A stretch of DNA of 39,876 bases. It comes from Deltaproteobacteria bacterium. Its GTDB lineage: Bacteria > Desulfobacterota > GWC2-55-46. This document shows, piece after piece, positions 18,003-29,611 of this stretch. The stretch is from assembly GCA_016219115.1 (NCBI GenBank), contig JACRCH010000071.1, positions 1 to 39,876 on the forward strand. Reading direction: 5' to 3'. The translations under genes and the position numbers were made by a program. Position 1 is the first letter of the stretch, and each line of letters begins with the position of its first letter. The notes under the pieces were generated by a model that saw nothing but the letters and a program-made list of their open reading frames with translations, was not told where the DNA came from and ran no database searches.

Positions 18003-19736
18003 ATGGATAATAGCGAGATAGCAAAAGTATTCGAGGAGATAGCGGACCTCCTGGAACTGACTGGAGGCGACAAATTCAGGATACGCTCCTACAGGAACGC
18101 CGGCGTTGTCATAGAGGGACTCCCGGAGAGCCTCAAAAGCCTCTACGCTGCCGGCGAGGAACACTTGTTGGGCATCCCCGGGATCGGCGAGAGCCTGAGG
18201 GGAAAGATCGTGGAACTCCTGACCACCGGCAGGTGCGCCTATCACGACGAGCTTTTAAAGGAGATGCCCGCCGGGATGCTCGAGATATTGAAGGTCTCGG
18301 GTGTTGGCCCCAAGAGGGCCTCGCTCATCCACAAGGAGCTCGGCGTGTCAAGCGTAGAGGAGCTTGAAAAGGCGGCCCATGCCGGGAAGCTCAGGGACCT
18401 TCCCGGCATGGGCGAGACCTCCGAGCAGAAGATACTGAAGGCGATAAAGGACTTGAAGGCCCGCTCCGGCAAGTTCAGGATCTCGGTGGCCATGAAGTAC
18501 GCCGCGGAGTTTACCGGCTACATCAAGGAGGTCTCCGGAACGCAAGATGTCGTGCCCGCGGGAAGCTTGAGGAGGTGGAAGGATGAGATAGGGGACCTCG
18601 ATATCCTGGCCACCTGTAAAGACCCGGCAAAAGTCATGGACCACTTCGTAAGACACCCGGACATAAAAGAGGTCTTATCGAAGGGCGATACGAAGTCCAC
18701 GGTAGTACTCAAGGTCGGGCTCCAGGTGGACCTTAGAGTCCTTGATAAAAAGTCGTTCGGAGCGGCCCTGCAGTACTTCACCGGCTCCAAGTCGCATAAC
18801 GTGGCGCTTCGTGACAGGGCCAAAAGGATGGGCTTGAAGATCAGCGAGTACGGCGTATTCAAGGAAGACGGTGAGAAGCCCGTCGCCGGAAAAAAGGAGG
18901 AGGAAGTATATAAGGCCGTAGGTCTTCCGTGGATACCGCCGGAGCTGCGAGAGAACAGAGGCGAGATAGAGGCCGCCGAAGAAGGAAGGCTCCCGGAGTC
19001 TTTGAGGGTAGAAGATATCAGGGGGGACCTGCATTCGCATACCAGGGAGAGCGACGGAGGGGCGACCCTTGAAGAGATGGCGGAGGCCGCCATGAAAAGG
19101 GGTTATGAGTACCTGGCCGTCACCGACCATTCAAAGGCCGTAGGGATAGCGCACGGGCTCGATGAAAAGAGGGTCCTTGCCCAGATAGAGGCGATAGACG
19201 CTCTGAACCGGAAGCTCAAGGAAGCGAAGAAAAAGTTCACGGTCTTGAAGGGCACGGAGGTCGACATAAGGGCCGACGGCACGCTCGATCACCCGGAAAG
19301 CCTCCTTAAAAGGCTCGACTGCGTCGTGGCCTCGGTGCACTCGAGCTTCGGGATGTCGAGAGACGAGATGACGCTGAGAATTCTGAAGGCCATACGCACA
19401 GGCAGGATAAGCATAATCGGACACCCGACGGGCCGTCTCATCGGCGAGAGAGAACCCTTTGAGCTCGACATGGAGGCCGTGATGACCGAAGCGAAAAAGT
19501 ACGGGGTGGCCCTTGAGCTGAACTCGTACCCCGACAGGCTCGACCTTAACGACATCCACTGCAAGCTCGCGAAAGAGAAGGGGGTGCTGGTGGCCATCTC
19601 GACCGACGCCCACTCGACAAGCCACTTCGATAACATCTCCTACGGGGTGCACACGGCAAGGCGCGGGTGGCTTGAGAGAAAGGACATACTGAACACAAGG
19701 CCGCTGAAGGAGCTTTTGAAGATACTGAAGAGGTGA
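18003..19736 (+). CDS. polX: DNA polymerase X family with C-terminal PHP domain
   Basis: HhH repeats; AGSLRRWKDEIGDLDIL; DLHSHTRESDGGATLEEM; STDAHST. Confidence 0.93.
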   Translation: MDNSEIAKVFEEIADLLELTGGDKFRIRSYRNAGVVIEGLPESLKSLYAAGEEHLLGIPGIGESLRGKIVELLTTGRCAYHDELLKEMPAGMLEILKVSGVGPKRASLIHKELGVSSVEELEKAAHAGKLRDLPGMGETSEQKILKAIKDLKARSGKFRISVAMKYAAEFTGYIKEVSGTQDVVPAGSLRRWKDEIGDLDILATCKDPAKVMDHFVRHPDIKEVLSKGDTKSTVVLKVGLQVDLRVLDKKSFGAALQYFTGSKSHNVALRDRAKRMGLKISEYGVFKEDGEKPVAGKKEEEVYKAVGLPWIPPELRENRGEIEAAEEGRLPESLRVEDIRGDLHSHTRESDGGATLEEMAEAAMKRGYEYLAVTDHSKAVGIAHGLDEKRVLAQIEAIDALNRKLKEAKKKFTVLKGTEVDIRADGTLDHPESLLKRLDCVVASVHSSFGMSRDEMTLRILKAIRTGRISIIGHPTGRLIGEREPFELDMEAVMTEAKKYGVALELNSYPDRLDLNDIHCKLAKEKGVLVAISTDAHSTSHFDNISYGVHTARRGWLERKDILNTRPLKELLKILKR

Positions 19737-19908
19737 AAACATTTAAAGCCATACATTCATGCTGATAAATTTTTGAAAGAAAAGGTTTGATCTGCCCCTG
19801 TCTATTAGTACAGGTTACACGCAATTATTATTGTGTGATAATAGCTGGCAGTACATGAACGGAAGCTTCTTGAGAGCATGGTGAATACAGCCCACCGAAA
19901 GTGAACTA

Positions 19909-20024
19909 CCGCGGGCTGAAGCCCGCGGTTTCTCGAAGCCTGCAAAATCCAAAAAACCGGATTTTGCGAACGGCTTCCGCTCCGCTACAGGCGGCCATTC
20001 ATCCCCGGGCTTAAAAGCCCGGGG
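19909..20024. repeat. Pair of REP-like palindromes bracketing a terminator-like hairpin
   Basis: CCGCGGGCT-GA-AGCCCGCGG (19909-19928), GCAAAATCC-N8-GGATTTTGC (19942-19967), CCCCGGGCTT-AA-AAGCCCGGGG (20003-20024). Confidence 0.75.
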
Positions 20025-20035
20025 GTTTCTGGCCT

Positions 20036-20305
20036 GTGACTAAATATATATATGTAAGTAATAAAATCAAAATGCACACCCACAAAGAGATGTTTATAAC
20101 TGGAGTGATAAATGCTTTAAAGAATGCTTTTTCGAATATCTATGATTTCACAAACCAATACTTTTTCAGTATACAAGCAATCAGAGACTACGATGGCATC
20201 TCTGGCAACGAGGTTTGCACCTATTGGGAAAGATACCCAAGCTACGGGTACAAGCTGATTACCGACAGGACAAGGACATTTCAGGATCGTGCTAACTGTA
20301 ACTGA
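20036..20305 (+). CDS. Hypothetical protein in AT-rich island
   Basis: 89-codon ORF, no recognised motif; possible internal start MHTHKEMF; followed by an ACAAGgGGG...CCCaCTTGTTTTTTTT hairpin. Confidence 0.35.
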   Translation: MTKYIYVSNKIKMHTHKEMFITGVINALKNAFSNIYDFTNQYFFSIQAIRDYDGISGNEVCTYWERYPSYGYKLITDRTRTFQDRANCN

Positions 20306-20467
20306 CGGCAGCTCCGTTAGAAACGATATGCATATCTAAAAACAAGGGGGGAGATATTATTGTGTCCCACTTGTTTTTTTTGGCAGTATATTTTTGTTGC
20401 AGAAAGTTGGTTTTTATGTGAAAAAAGTAATGGAATATGTTGCTATTTTTGTTCGCAAAAAAAGAAT

Positions 20468-20902
20468 ATGGAGAAAAATCATATGGGACGAATCTTAAAT
20501 AGCGATATTATCAAAACGGTTCTGATGCTTTTACTCTCTTTATCATTCATCTCAGCCAATTCTTATGCGAATGGAAGTGACATTAAAGAATGCAAGTCAT
20601 TGGATGTAAGGGAATTCGGGCTGATAAGCGATGGCAGCATCAGCGAGCCGTGGAGTGAAGCACAGCTCATCGAGAAATACGGTCCTCCATGTCAGATAAT
20701 AAATTTGGGCGAAGTTTTTACGAAAAGGAGTTTTGGAAAAATAATAGAGATAGGTCCTAAAACTAGTGAACAGGACAAAATAACCTCAGGGGAAATTGCG
20801 GAAAAAAAGCAATTCATTTATACGAGAGACTATTCAAACAAGACTTCGATAATTACCATTGTAGGCGGTGTTGTTGTAAAAAAGGAAAGGATTTACGACT
20901 AA
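20468..20902 (+). CDS. Hypothetical secreted protein
   Basis: Signal-peptide-like TVLMLLLSLSFISANSYANG; DLxxKYGPP-type motif (LIEKYGPPC); 3' hairpin at 20919-20939. Confidence 0.6.
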   Translation: MEKNHMGRILNSDIIKTVLMLLLSLSFISANSYANGSDIKECKSLDVREFGLISDGSISEPWSEAQLIEKYGPPCQIINLGEVFTKRSFGKIIEIGPKTSEQDKITSGEIAEKKQFIYTRDYSNKTSIITIVGGVVVKKERIYD

Positions 20903-21302
20903 AAATTTTACTTGTCAAGTTTAGTTGGTTTAACTAAACGAAAACCAACAACTCGATTTTTCTTTCACAAATCTTTAATCCTATGAATTCTCCGAAACTA
21001 AAAACTCGTGGGTGTAAGAAACAAAAAACTCCAGTTTATTGCATGGCACAATTGAGAATTCAATCTGGTACCTTAGATGGCAGGAATAAATTGTAATGAG
21101 AACAAGTTCCGGAATGTTCAAAAACCTCAATAGAATATCAAGATTAATAAATTATACGGTTTTTTTCTACCCCTTCTTTTTGAACTACTTATTTTTACAA
21201 TCATTTTTATCAAAAATTATTCATGGCGGTAAGGTAAGGAGGGCACTACATATAGCTTACAGAACTGATGAGATACAAACATACGGCTCACTTTAGCCGC
21301 CT

Positions 21303-22634
21303 TTACACCGACGCCTTTTTCTGCGGCTCCTTGAGCGGCTCGACCTTTACCTTTATTATCCTGTTCATCTCGACGTCGACTATCGTAAACCTCTGGTCCC
21401 TGTAGATTACGAACTCGCCGCCGCGCGGGATCCTCTGGAGCTGCGCCAGCATGAACCCGGCAAGCGTGTGGTACTCCTCGGACTCTGAATCTATCACGAT
21501 CCCCATGTCCTCAAGGTCCCTTAACGAAGCCGAGGCGTCTATGACCATTGTGCCGTCCTTGAGCCTCTCGACAAGCCCGCCCGCGCCCACGTCGTACTCG
21601 TCCTCTATCTCGCCGACGATCTCTTCGAGAATGTCCTCGATCGTCACCAGGCCGTCGACGTCCCCGTGCTCGTCCACGACTACCGCCATGTGGACCTTCC
21701 TTCGCTGCATCTCGCGAAGGAGCTTGCTGATCATTACGGAGTTCGGGACGAAGTACGGTTTTCTCAGGATCTCGCGCACCGAGATGGCCTGGCCCTTCTC
21801 CATCGCCCTGAAGACGTCCTTGTTGAAGAGCACCCCGACGACCTTCTCAAGCGTGCCCCTGTAGACCGGGTACCTGGAAAAGCCGGTCTCGGCTATGAAT
21901 TTGATAACGGCCTCCGGGGAGGTGGATATCTCTATGGCGCTGAACTTGTGCTTGGGCACCATGACCTCTTTCACGGTGGTGTCCGCGAACTCGAATACCC
22001 CGTGCAGGAGCGCCGCCTCGGTCTCCTCGAAGACCCCGGTGGCCTTGCCTTCCCTGATAAAGTACTTTATCTCCTCTTCGGAGATGAAGACCCTCTTTTC
22101 GGCCCCTTTGACCCCGAAGACCCTGAGTACCGCGGCATTCGATGTCGTAAGTACCTTCACGAAAAAAGATGTGATCTTCGAGACGAAGTTCAGGGGGCGC
22201 GCCGTCAGGCAGGCGATCCTCTCCGAGTACCTCAGGGCCAGCGTCTTCGGCACCAGCTCGCCTATGATGAGCGTGCCATAGGATATGACGATGACGACCA
22301 CTCCGACCGCCAGGAACTCGGCCGAGTTCTGCAGCGGCGCGAACGGGATTGAAAGGAATACCGGCTTGAGGAATTCTATGGCCGTCACGCCGCCTATGAC
22401 GGAGGCGAGCGTGCTTACCACCGTTACCCCTACCTGGACGGTCGCCAGAAACCTGTCGGGGTCCTCTTTCATCTTGGTGACAACGGCGGCGGAGAGATTG
22501 CCGTCCTTGGCAAGTTTTTCTATAACGCTTCTTCTGGCGGAGATGATGGATATCTCGGCGCTTGAGAAAAAACCGTTTAAAAGTATCAATACAAATATGA
22601 TTACAGCCTCAAAAATAAGGCCTTCCAGGCTCAC
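21303..22634 (-). CDS. Hemolysin/CNNM-CorC family transporter protein (DUF21 + CBS pair + CorC_HlyC)
   Basis: LNGFFSSAEISIISARR; VMVPKHKFSAIEI; VDEHGDVDGLVTIEDILEEIVGEIEDEYD. Confidence 0.93.
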   Translation of the reverse strand: MSLEGLIFEAVIIFVLILLNGFFSSAEISIISARRSVIEKLAKDGNLSAAVVTKMKEDPDRFLATVQVGVTVVSTLASVIGGVTAIEFLKPVFLSIPFAPLQNSAEFLAVGVVVIVISYGTLIIGELVPKTLALRYSERIACLTARPLNFVSKITSFFVKVLTTSNAAVLRVFGVKGAEKRVFISEEEIKYFIREGKATGVFEETEAALLHGVFEFADTTVKEVMVPKHKFSAIEISTSPEAVIKFIAETGFSRYPVYRGTLEKVVGVLFNKDVFRAMEKGQAISVREILRKPYFVPNSVMISKLLREMQRRKVHMAVVVDEHGDVDGLVTIEDILEEIVGEIEDEYDVGAGGLVERLKDGTMVIDASASLRDLEDMGIVIDSESEEYHTLAGFMLAQLQRIPRGGEFVIYRDQRFTIVDVEMNRIIKVKVEPLKEPQKKASV

Positions 22635-22825
22635 TTAACCTCCTTGTTCATGTCGGCGTTTTTTTCGTATGCGCGAATAAGCCGGGATAAAACCGGACCG
22701 AACCGTCGATATTTCGGTCTGATTCCGTAAAAGATAAGATATTCGGGTCTGTCGATAGCGAATCACATTTATAAATTATATCATAGAAGCGAAAGGCAAG
22801 TAAACAGCCCTGAAAAGTCCGTCTT

Positions 22826-22860
22826 AAAACAGGCCGCCGTGGCCTCCGGCGGCCTGTTTT
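22826..22860 (-). terminator. Intrinsic terminator of eno
   Basis: AAAACAGGCCGCCG-TGGCCTC-CGGCGGCCTGTTTT just 3' of eno on the minus strand. Confidence 0.9.
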
Positions 22861-22863
22861 CTC

Positions 22864-24192
<1,329 letters not shown>

Positions 24193-24477
24193 TTAAATCA
24201 GCGGCGATTCAGCCGGATTTGACCTAATTATACTTTCCGGATGGAAAAAAGCAAGGTAAAAACCATTTTTTTGCCGGGTTTTCAGCCGTGTCGACGAAGC
24301 GCGCGGGTCAGGAGAATTCGGCGGAGGAAGGGCAAAAGTATTTCACCATGACGGCCGAAATACAATAGATGGGGAAAGGCAAAATATCTTGCGAAAAGGG
24401 CGGTTAAAGGATACTATGGGTTTCAGGACGCTACAATCGCACATCAGACGAGCTTACCTTAAAATATCTTTACCTTT

Positions 24478-26094
24478 ATGACTACACTCTCAATATTGAG
24501 CTTTTTCGGGGCCATAATGCTGGTGCTCTACGGCATGAGGCTTGCCGGCGACGGGCTTCAGAAGGCCGCGGGGGCCCGCCTGAGGGGCTTTTTGCTGACC
24601 GCCACCAACAACCGTTTCAAGGGGGTGGGCGTAGGGGCTTCCATAACGGCGCTCTTCCAGTCCTCCAGCGCCACCACCGTAATGCTCGTCGGGTTTGTCG
24701 GCTCCGGACTGCTCGGCCTCAGGGAGACGATAGGCGTAATACTCGGGGCAGATATCGGCACGACGCTTACCGTACAGATAATAGCCTTCAGGGTCTACGA
24801 CTACGCCATAGCTCTCATCGGCGTAGGTGTCTTCGTGATGCTTACCTGGCGAAAGGGCGTGGGTAAAGACATCGGTCAGGCCCTTCTCGGCTTCGGCTTC
24901 GTCTTCTTCGCTTTGAAGCTTTTGATCCAGAACTTCGAGCCGGTTACGCAGAACCCTCTTTTGAAAGACGCCCTCCTGGGTCTAAGCCATGACCCGTTCG
25001 CCGGGATCATTATCTCGGCCATATTGACCGCGATCTTTCAGAGCAGCGCCGCGACGCTGGGGCTGGCCATCACGGCGGCGCATACGGGCCTTTTGACTCT
25101 CGACGCCGCCATGCCGATAGTGCTTGGGGCCAATATCGGCACTACCGTGAGCGCCATAGTATCGAGCTTCGGCGCGTCGGTGGACGCCAAGAGGGTGGCG
25201 CTCGCGCATACGCTCTTTAAAGCGCTGGGCGTGGTGATAGTCCTGCCGTTTCTCGGCGTCTTCACCCACCTGGTGGGGATATCGACCCAAGACCTGGCCA
25301 GACAGGTGGCAAACGCGCACACGTTCTTCAATATCGCCATAGCGGTACTCTTCCTGCCGTTTACGACCCCGCTTACGAGGCTGGTGACTTTAATGCTGCC
25401 GGAGCGGGAAGCCCCGGCGAAGTTCGGTCCGAAGTACCTTGACCCGATAGTCCTTTCCTCCCCGTCGCTTGCCATTGTGCAGGCATCAAGGGAGTCTCTC
25501 AGAAACGCCGATATAGTCCAGGAGATGCTCGCAAAATCGATCGAGGTATTCGAGAAAAACGATATGGAACTCCTCGAGTGGATAGAGGGCAGGGACGACG
25601 ATGTGGACCTGCTGGACAGGGAGGTGAAGCTATACCTCACGAAGCTTACGCGCGAGAGCCTCTCTGAAGACCAGTCAAGGCGCGAGATGGAAATAATGTT
25701 ATTTTCCGACAACATGGAGAATATCGGGGATGTCATCGACAAAAACCTGATGGAGCTTGCCCGGAAGAAGATAAGGGGCGGGCTTTCCTTCTCAAAGGAC
25801 GGCATGCAGGAGATAAAGGCGCTCCACCAGAAGGTGCTCGAACACTTCGAGATGGGGGTGGCGGCCTTCGCCGGAAGCGACGCGGAACTGGCCCAGAGGC
25901 TCGCCAACCACAAGATCAAGGTCTCCGAGATGGAGAGGGAGATGAGACAGGCGCACATAAACAGGCTCCACAAGGGTCTCAGGGAATCCATAGACACAAG
26001 CGCCATCCATCTCGATGTGCTCACAAACCTCAAAAGGATAAACTCCTATATAACAAATATCGCCTACCCGATCCTCGAAAGGAGCAAAGGGTAG
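24478..26094 (+). CDS. Na/Pi cotransporter family protein with C-terminal PhoU-like domain
   Basis: ALFQSSSATTVMLVGFVGSG and AIFQSSAATLGLAITAA QSSS repeats; GANIGTT. Confidence 0.93.
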   Translation: MTTLSILSFFGAIMLVLYGMRLAGDGLQKAAGARLRGFLLTATNNRFKGVGVGASITALFQSSSATTVMLVGFVGSGLLGLRETIGVILGADIGTTLTVQIIAFRVYDYAIALIGVGVFVMLTWRKGVGKDIGQALLGFGFVFFALKLLIQNFEPVTQNPLLKDALLGLSHDPFAGIIISAILTAIFQSSAATLGLAITAAHTGLLTLDAAMPIVLGANIGTTVSAIVSSFGASVDAKRVALAHTLFKALGVVIVLPFLGVFTHLVGISTQDLARQVANAHTFFNIAIAVLFLPFTTPLTRLVTLMLPEREAPAKFGPKYLDPIVLSSPSLAIVQASRESLRNADIVQEMLAKSIEVFEKNDMELLEWIEGRDDDVDLLDREVKLYLTKLTRESLSEDQSRREMEIMLFSDNMENIGDVIDKNLMELARKKIRGGLSFSKDGMQEIKALHQKVLEHFEMGVAAFAGSDAELAQRLANHKIKVSEMEREMRQAHINRLHKGLRESIDTSAIHLDVLTNLKRINSYITNIAYPILERSKG

Positions 26095-26133
26095 GGCCGT
26101 TAAAACCGAGAACCTTCAAAAAAACCCGTAAAG

Positions 26134-26161
26134 TTGCAAATCTTCGTTATGGCGATATAAT
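26134..26161 (+). promoter_or_regulatory. Sigma70-like promoter upstream of LolA-like gene
   Basis: TTGCAA-16-TATAAT. Confidence 0.55.
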
Positions 26162-26331
26162 CCATTAGGCTGGAAAAGACTGCAAGGCCCCTGGGGTTTT
26201 AATATTTCCTTCGGATACCCCGCTAGCAAGGCTTCCGGGATGGTTCATCTCTTAAGCTTTCTAGCCCCGGGGTTTACGCCACATCTAACAGCCGTCAAGA
26301 GGCTGCACGGTTTTGACAGGGAGGTGATCCC

Positions 26332-26957
26332 ATGATATTCGAGGTTTTTTTTTGGCGTCCCTCCTGCTGAACCACAGCGACCCTGTGGCCGCCGCCGTTG
26401 AGAGCTACGGGAGGGTCGAGACCTACAGAGTCACGCTCGACTCGCAGAGTGAGACCGGGTCCGAAAAGATAAGGTATTATTTTAAAAAGCCCGGTTTTGT
26501 CAGGATGGAGTTCATAGAGCCTCACAACGGGGCGGTCCTGGTCTACGACCCGGTGAACAAAGAGGTTCAGCTTCGTCCGTTCGGTTTTTTAAAGTCTCTG
26601 GTGATGCGTTTAAGCCCGCAGGACCGGCTCGTCAAAAGCTCCGGCGGACACACGGTCGATGAGTCGGACCTCGGGGCGCTTTTTAAGCGGGTTGTGGCGC
26701 TTCAAAAGGGCGGCAAGACCATTGTATCTGGCGAAGAAGAGGTCGGTGGAAGGAAGACCATTGTAGTAAGCGTCGAGGGCGCGCAAAACGCCGAGGTCGA
26801 CGGCTTCCATCGCTACCTGCTCTGGCTCGATATAAAGAGCTATCTGCCTTTGAAGGTGATATCTTACGACTTAAGAGGCCGCAAGTTAGAGGAGGTCGCC
26901 ATGACCGACCTCGAGGTCGATGTCAGGTTCCCGGAGGGCTTTTTCTCGCTTGAATGA
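26332..26957 (+). CDS. LolA-like outer-membrane lipoprotein sorting protein (5' end out of frame across a T9 tract)
   Basis: Body in ORF 26352-26957 (VESYGRVETYRVTLDSQ...FVRMEFIEPHNGAVLVYDP); strong SD GGAGGTGAT plus ATG 26332 lies in another frame. Confidence 0.65.
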
Positions 26958-27066
26958 CTTTAAGTATGGCTGGCCGAGTCTAACGGATTCGACACGGCGG
27001 CTGAGAGGGCCGGTTCAGCGGGTCAAATACCGTAGTTCGTTCTGACTCAACTGCGAAGGTACAGGG

Positions 27067-28455
27067 ATGAGACGATACGACGTGCTTGTAATAGGCTCCG
27101 GCCCCGGCGGACAGAAGGCCGCCATCCAGGCCTCGAAACTCGGCAAGAAGGTCGCCATCGTCGAGCGCCAGCCCTATATCGGCGGCGCGGGGCTCCATAC
27201 CGGGACGCTGCCGAGCAAGACCCTGAGGGAGTCCGCCCTTTTCCTCTCGGGGTTGAAGCAGAGGGCGCCGCTTGGCTTTCAGGTCACGGTCAACAGGGAC
27301 GCCAGGCTCGGCGAGCTCATGCACAGGAAGACCGAGGTCATAAGAAGGCAGATGGAGACTATAATCGACCAGTTCAGCAGGAACAATGTCGAGATAGTAT
27401 ACGGGGAGGCGTCGTTTATTGACAATAACACGCTCCTTGTAAAAGGCCCCGGCAAGACCGTTGACGAACTCCGGGGCGATATAATAGTCATAGCCACCGG
27501 CTCAAGCCCGTCACGGCCCGCGGATGTCCCCTTCGACTCAGAGCATATCTACGACAGCGACACCATCCTTTCGCTCGACAGGATCCCCGGAAGCCTTACG
27601 ATAATCGGAGGAGGCGTCATAGGATGCGAGTACGCGTGCATCTTCGCCGCCCTCGGCGTCAAGATAAACCTTGTGGAGAGAAAACAGAGGCTGCTGCCTT
27701 TCGTGGACGAGGAGATAGTCACGAGCCTCATGTACTGGATGAGGCACACGGGGGTGACGTTGAGGCTGCCGGAGGAGGTCGTCGATATCGTCGTCGAGAA
27801 AGAGGGAAGAGTGGTAACGCACCTCAAGAGCGGCAAGATTATAGTCTCCGGGAAGCTCCTCTATACCATGGGTAGAATAGGCAACACCGACGGGCTTAAC
27901 CTTGAAGCGGTGGGCATAAAGCCCGACGGTAAAGGGCACATCTCCGTAAACGGGAGCTTCCGGACAATTGTCCCCAACATATACGCCATAGGCGACTGCA
28001 TAGGGTTTCCGTCGCTCTCTTCCACGTCGATGGAGCAGGGGAGGCGCGCCGTCTGCCATGCCTTCCAGAAAGATGGGCTCACCTGCGAGTTCGTCGGGTA
28101 TCTTCCTTTCGGGATATATACCATACCGGAGGTCTCGATGGTCGGGGAGACCGAAGAGAGTCTTACGGCAAAGGGGGTCGCCTACGAGGTCGGGTGCGCG
28201 TACTTCCAGGAGGTCGCCAGAGGGCAGATAACAGGGGATGTCCACGGGATGCTCAAGCTCATCTTCAACAGGGACTCAAGGGCGCTCCTCGGTGTCCACA
28301 TCGTCGGCGAGCGGGCCTCGGAGCTCATACACATAGGCCAGGCCGTCCTCAACTTCGGCGGAACGGTAGATTACTTCAAGGACGCGGTCTTCAATTATCC
28401 GACCCTGTCGGACGCCTACAAGGAGGCGGCCCTTAACGGTATAAACAAGCTCTAA
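27067..28455 (+). CDS. sthA: Soluble pyridine nucleotide transhydrogenase-like flavoprotein
   Basis: [41 protein letters not shown], lacking the C-x4-C disulfide; C-terminal [15 protein letters not shown]. Confidence 0.88.
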   Translation: MRRYDVLVIGSGPGGQKAAIQASKLGKKVAIVERQPYIGGAGLHTGTLPSKTLRESALFLSGLKQRAPLGFQVTVNRDARLGELMHRKTEVIRRQMETIIDQFSRNNVEIVYGEASFIDNNTLLVKGPGKTVDELRGDIIVIATGSSPSRPADVPFDSEHIYDSDTILSLDRIPGSLTIIGGGVIGCEYACIFAALGVKINLVERKQRLLPFVDEEIVTSLMYWMRHTGVTLRLPEEVVDIVVEKEGRVVTHLKSGKIIVSGKLLYTMGRIGNTDGLNLEAVGIKPDGKGHISVNGSFRTIVPNIYAIGDCIGFPSLSSTSMEQGRRAVCHAFQKDGLTCEFVGYLPFGIYTIPEVSMVGETEESLTAKGVAYEVGCAYFQEVARGQITGDVHGMLKLIFNRDSRALLGVHIVGERASELIHIGQAVLNFGGTVDYFKDAVFNYPTLSDAYKEAALNGINKL

Positions 28456-28487
28456 AAAACAATTCGATAAAAAACGGAGGTGCGGGG

Positions 28488-29105
28488 ATGAAAGTAAACA
28501 TTATCTTCTACAGTCTCTACGGGCATGTCTACAGGATGGCCGAGGCAATCGCGGCCGGAGCCAAAGAGGTCAAGGGCGCGGAGGTAAAGCTCTTCCAGGT
28601 AAAAGAGACGCTTTCCGATGATATAATCGCCAGGATGGGCGCCACCGAGGCAAAGAGGGCCTTCGCCCGCATACCGGAGGCGACTCTTGACAGCCTCAGC
28701 GAGGCGGACGCGGTCATCTTCGGCACGCCTACGCGCTACGGCAACATGAGCGCGCAGATGAAGACCTTCATAGACTCAACGGGACAGCTCTGGATGAAGG
28801 ACGCGCTTGTCGGGAAGGTGGCAAGCGTCTTTACCTCCACAGGTACACAGCACGGAGGGCAGGAATCCACCATCTTAAGTTTCCATATCCCGCTGTTCCA
28901 CCTCGGTTTCATAATCGTCGGGCTTCCGTACAGCGAAAAGAGGCTCTTGAACATGAACGAGATAACAGGAGGCTCACCTTACGGCGCCTCAACGCTTGCC
29001 GGGCCCGACGGCAGCCGCCTGCCTACCGAGAACGAGCTCGCGATGGCCAGGTACCAGGGCAAATATGTCGCCGATATCGCCAGAAGGCTTTCTGCCTCGA
29101 AGTAA
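28488..29105 (+). CDS. wrbA: NAD(P)H:quinone oxidoreductase, WrbA-type flavodoxin-like
   Basis: [57 protein letters not shown]. Confidence 0.92.
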   Translation: MKVNIIFYSLYGHVYRMAEAIAAGAKEVKGAEVKLFQVKETLSDDIIARMGATEAKRAFARIPEATLDSLSEADAVIFGTPTRYGNMSAQMKTFIDSTGQLWMKDALVGKVASVFTSTGTQHGGQESTILSFHIPLFHLGFIIVGLPYSEKRLLNMNEITGGSPYGASTLAGPDGSRLPTENELAMARYQGKYVADIARRLSASK

Positions 29106-29128
29106 ATCGTATGTCCTCTCAACCGCTT

Positions 29129-29162
29129 CGGCGGACGGATTTTTCCGTCCGCCGGTTTTTTT
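29129..29162 (+). terminator. Intrinsic terminator of wrbA
   Basis: CGGCGGACGGA-TTTT-TCCGTCCGCCG followed by GTTTTTTT. Confidence 0.88.
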
Positions 29163-29298
29163 GCCTCCAAAATCCTGAAAAAACCGGCGATTCCCCCCGG
29201 TTGACAACGGATGATACCGGGGCAATAATTAAACAGGAAATATGGTCGGAATGTATGTGACACTAAAAAAGAAGTAAAACCTTAAAAGGAGGTCTCTT

Positions 29299-29406
29299 AT
29301 GTGTCAGACATGCGGATGCTCTCCATGCAAAAAATGCGGCGCTCCGATTGAGAACGGCGTATGCAAAGGCTGCGGAAAAAAAGCTGCGGCCTGCACCTGC
29401 AAATAA
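29299..29406 (+). CDS. 35-aa Cys-rich (9 Cys) mini-protein, zinc-ribbon-like
   Basis: AAAAGGAGG SD then ATG; MCQTCGCSPCKKCGAPIENGVCKGCGKKAAACTCK; absent from the ORF track because of its size. Confidence 0.75.
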   Translation: MCQTCGCSPCKKCGAPIENGVCKGCGKKAAACTCK

Positions 29407-29477
29407 CCAGCCGCATAACGACACGATAAAAAGTGACTGACCCGCTTTACCGTCTGGTAAAGCGGGTCGGGTGTGTC

Positions 29478-29566
29478 TGAATGGGTGTGCCACTCCGCAA
29501 TCCCGTCGCTTTAGCGGCGGGTCAAGGAGTGGCAAATACAAATGTCCTTCCATACCATCAAAATTC
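29478..29566. repeat. Dispersed intergenic repeat A, copy 2
   Basis: Near identical to 8539-8626; nested hairpin TGCCACTCC...GGAGTGGCA around CCCGTCGC-TTTA-GCGGCGGG. Confidence 0.85.
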
Positions 29567-29611
29567 TACGTCATTTATGGCGGAGAATTTTAATCAACTC
29601 ACGGCGGGAAT

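Noticed and set aside
21666-22352. 228-aa plus-strand ORF
   Set aside because: Antisense to the CNNM/CorC-type gene; charged shadow translation.
25038-26033. 331-aa minus-strand ORF
   Set aside because: Antisense to the well-supported Na/Pi cotransporter; no recognisable motif.
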